Shown here one piece after another: positions 62,198-64,000 of a stretch of DNA of 64,000 nt. Made by a program: the position numbers and the translations under genes. Within the stretch, counting starts at the first letter, position 1. Each line of letters starts with the position of its first letter. The notes beneath the pieces were generated by a model. The model worked only from the letters and a program-made list of their open reading frames with translations, ran no database searches and was not told the origin of the DNA. The DNA is from CAVRIA01 sp963721115 (GTDB taxonomy: Bacteria > Desulfobacterota > Binatia > HRBIN30 > CADEER01), in the NCBI GenBank assembly GCA_963721115.1, contig CAVRIA010000014.1:124001-188000 (forward strand). The letters run 5' to 3'.

Positions 62198-62902
62198 CTA
62201 TCGACCCATCCGATGCCGGAACGCGCGGCCGCGGCGCGAGGTGCCGTTCAGCTCGAGGAACATCAGACCGCGCGCCACCATGGCGAAGTAGACGAATAGA
62301 GCAGTCGCGGCGAACATGAGCATCTGGGCGACGAAGTCGGCGGCCGGCAACCGCCACAACGCCAGCAGGCCGACGGCGAACAGGACGTTGGGAGGGAACC
62401 ATTCGATCCAGTTGTCGGCGATGAACCGGTAGCTCTCCGAGAGCAGGGACAGCAGCGTGTTGTGCCCCAGATAGATCAGCTCGGGAACCGCGTTGAAGAA
62501 GACGAAGATCGCGATCTCGATGCACAGCGCGATGACCCCGCCCTGTGGCAGCCGCTGGAGAACCGGCATCGCGATCTGCCAGAAGATCCACAGGACGAAG
62601 ATCACACCCACGACGTCCCACAGGTACACGCCGAAGCTGCGCCCGAAGTCCTCCCAGGTCACGCGCGAGGTGCGCACGATCATCTCGACCAGGTAGAGGA
62701 ACGAGCCCAGGCACCCTGCCCAGACGATGCTGAGAAGGAAGCCGCCGGCGAGGCCGAGGAAGACGGCGAAATAGCCGGCCACCGTCATGATCGCGGTGTA
62801 GGCGAACACCGTCCCCAGCACCGGCCAGTTGCGCAATGCCAGCTTGCCAGCTCGCGCGACGGCGCGGCCGTACAGGGAAAGAGTGACGCTCAGCCATTCC
62901 AC
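62198..62902 (-). CDS. Multi-pass membrane protein of unknown function
   Basis: 234 residues with about six hydrophobic helices (VLGTVFAYTAIMTVAGYFAV, GGFLLSIVWAGCLGSFLYLV, YLWDVVGVIFVLWIFWQIAM, VIALCIEIAIFVFFNAVPEL, VLFAVGLLALWRLPAADFVA). A basic C-terminus faces the cytoplasm. No family is recognised. It is convergent with the RNase E/G gene. Confidence 0.65.
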   Translation of the reverse strand: MEWLSVTLSLYGRAVARAGKLALRNWPVLGTVFAYTAIMTVAGYFAVFLGLAGGFLLSIVWAGCLGSFLYLVEMIVRTSRVTWEDFGRSFGVYLWDVVGVIFVLWIFWQIAMPVLQRLPQGGVIALCIEIAIFVFFNAVPELIYLGHNTLLSLLSESYRFIADNWIEWFPPNVLFAVGLLALWRLPAADFVAQMLMFAATALFVYFAMVARGLMFLELNGTSRRGRAFRHRMGR

Positions 62903-63033
62903 GTATCGAGTCCCCCGCCGAAGGCGCGCGAACTGTATCGGGCCGCCGAAAGCAGGTCAACGCGACCCGCCCCGCGCGCGGCGGCGTCCGTAGCGATTTG
63001 TCCGCCCCCGTGTCGCTTGCTAGCCTGGACCGC

Positions 63034-63513
63034 ATGCTCTGCGCTCGCGACATCATGGAACCGCACGTCCACAGCGTCCCTCCCGAGATGTCCCTGGCCG
63101 AGCTCGAGGAGTTCTTCGTCGCCCACCGGATTCACGCCGCGCCGGTGCTCGAGCACGAAACGATCGTCGGCATCGTGACGCGCTCCGACATCGTACGCAT
63201 CTTCGTTCTCGCCCGTTCGCTCACGGCGCTCCTGGCCGAAGGTGCGGAGGCGCCGCCCGAGTTCGCTCCCGGCGAAATCCCGGAGCCGCTGCCGAACGGC
63301 GTCGCCCGCGAGCTCAGGGCGCGGTGCGTGCGCGACGCCATGGTCGCGAACCCTCTCGCCGTCTCCCCCGACGCCTCCTTGCGCGATCTCTCCCACGCCA
63401 TGGTGGTGCACCACGTCCATCAGGTCCTGGTCACCGAGGACGGCCGGATCCGGGGGATCGTCAGCAGCATGGATCTCGTCCGTCTGATTGCCGACGGTAG
63501 CCTTCCGGCGTGA
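63034..63513 (+). CDS. CBS-domain pair protein
   Basis: 159 residues. The two CBS motifs are VHSVPPEMSLAELEEFFVAH with GIVTRSDIVRIF, and MVANPLAVSPDASLRDLSHA with IRGIVSSMDLVRLI. Such pairs bind adenine nucleotides and act as regulatory modules. No enzyme domain is attached. Start ATG 63034, just before LCARDIM; TTG 62998 would add 12 residues. Confidence 0.86.
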   Translation: MLCARDIMEPHVHSVPPEMSLAELEEFFVAHRIHAAPVLEHETIVGIVTRSDIVRIFVLARSLTALLAEGAEAPPEFAPGEIPEPLPNGVARELRARCVRDAMVANPLAVSPDASLRDLSHAMVVHHVHQVLVTEDGRIRGIVSSMDLVRLIADGSLPA

Positions 63514-63545
63514 AACGGCGCCAGGTCGAGGCCCTGGATTTTCGA

Positions 63546-63675
63546 TTCCAAGCCCAACAACTCAACAACCCAACAACCTGCCCTTCCACGCCTCTTCAGA
63601 AAGGTCGAGGCCTCTGGAGCTTTGATTTCTTTCCGAACCCAACAGCCTAACGGCTCAACAGCGCAACAACCTGCA
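63546..63675. repeat. CAACAACC word tracts between convergent genes
   Basis: Two blocks of CCAACAACTCAACAACCC-like words (about 63547-63580 and 63637-63673) enclose 55 bases of ordinary sequence. Both have the same polarity, unlike the inverted halves at 5242. They fill the space between the CBS gene and the convergent porin-like gene. Confidence 0.55.
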
Positions 63676-63676
63676 T

Positions 63677-64000
63677 CTAGAAGGCGATCTCGGTCCGCAG
63701 GCCGAGGACGACGGCGTTGGGGCGATCGGAGCGAGCGCCCGGGTCGACGATGTACTGCAGGTCGGGTTGGAGGGACAGCCACGGAGTGAGCGCGGCCCGG
63801 TAGGTCCACTCCAGGGCGATCTCGGCATCGGCCGGCGATCCGCCGTCGGCGCGGATGGCGCGCTCGTACGGGGAGCCGTTGAACGCGGCGGCCACGCCGA
63901 AGCCCAGCTCGTCCGCGTCGCGCCGCGGCACCAGGCCGGTGTAGACCACTCCGGCCCCGGCATAGGCGGCGAACTGCTGCACGTCGCCGTCGGCGATGCC
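63677..64000 (-). CDS. C-terminal end of an OprB-like carbohydrate porin (5' end outside window)
   Basis: The frame enters from the right edge and ends with TAG at 63677. The last 108 residues contain YAGAGVVYTGLVPRRDADEL, AEIALEWTYRAALTPWLSLQ, PDLQYIVDPGA and the final strand AVVLGLRTEIAF ending in Phe. The PWLSLQPDLQYIVDPG block and terminal aromatic are typical of OprB-family outer-membrane sugar porins. Confidence 0.85.
   Translation of the reverse strand, partial: GIADGDVQQFAAYAGAGVVYTGLVPRRDADELGFGVAAAFNGSPYERAIRADGGSPADAEIALEWTYRAALTPWLSLQPDLQYIVDPGARSDRPNAVVLGLRTEIAF

Overview
The window reads as a piece of chromosome from a GC-rich, aerobic, Gram-negative bacterium of a deeply branching, mostly uncultured type. 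Support comes from a TamA/TamB outer-membrane assembly pair, Lgt, a lipoprotein and porin-like proteins, cytochrome c maturation genes, a class 2 dihydroorotate dehydrogenase and an oxygen-era haem pathway. Two luciferase-like (F420-type) oxidoreductases, a BadH-like dehydrogenase, a thiolase with its DUF35 partner, a fused CoA-transferase and four GSTs in a row recall Binatota/Desulfobacterota-like soil genomes. That placement is an inference; there is no rRNA here to prove it.

Layout. 1-6 kb: a gene tail, an IS110-type element next to a CTTCGACA palindrome, a secreted seven-bladed FG-GAP propeller with dockerin repeats, and a single-domain response regulator. 6-15 kb: a LolA-like protein, a MurG homologue, an M50-like membrane protease, gamma-glutamylcyclotransferase, dihydrolipoamide dehydrogenase, a di-haem peroxidase, a YeeZ-like epimerase, DUF488, a MazEF pair and tRNA-Ser(CGA). 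15-22 kb: TadA, a TA-flanked MITE, a NUDIX/transglutaminase-like pair, MobA, the DUF35-thiolase pair, a small zincin pair, Lgt and a TlpA thioredoxin. 22-29 kb: tamB-tamA. 29-36 kb: lipid and membrane genes, a GC-rich structured locus that may be a non-coding RNA, a divergent LeuD-like protein, PyrD and ThiC. 36-44 kb: two LLM oxidoreductases, an RRM protein, PlsC, ccmABCD and a BadH-like SDR. 44-50 kb: a DUF2064 transferase, patatin and four GSTs. 50-54 kb: a hemD-hemE-hemH-hemG operon with overlapping genes. 54-64 kb: secreted proteins (one with a Thr/Pro tandem repeat and a C-terminal sorting-like tail), a fused CoA-transferase, RNase E/G, a CBS-pair protein and the end of an OprB-like porin.

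Two things run across the window. First, about ten genes between 6 and 47 kb are broken by single-base frameshifts; most are repaired by removing one base and two need one added, which looks more like uncorrected assembly indels than gene decay. Second, intergenic spaces, especially between convergent genes, carry unusual self-complementary tracts built from short repeated words (CAACAACC/GTTGTTGAG, GACGTGTGGACGTGCTGA, TTCAGGG/CCTGAA).

The strongest candidate for something undescribed is the minus-strand locus at about 32,570 to 32,221. It has an unusually long match to the complement of the 16S rRNA 3' end, a 14-codon micro-ORF, and then about 290 nt holding several perfect GC-rich hairpins.
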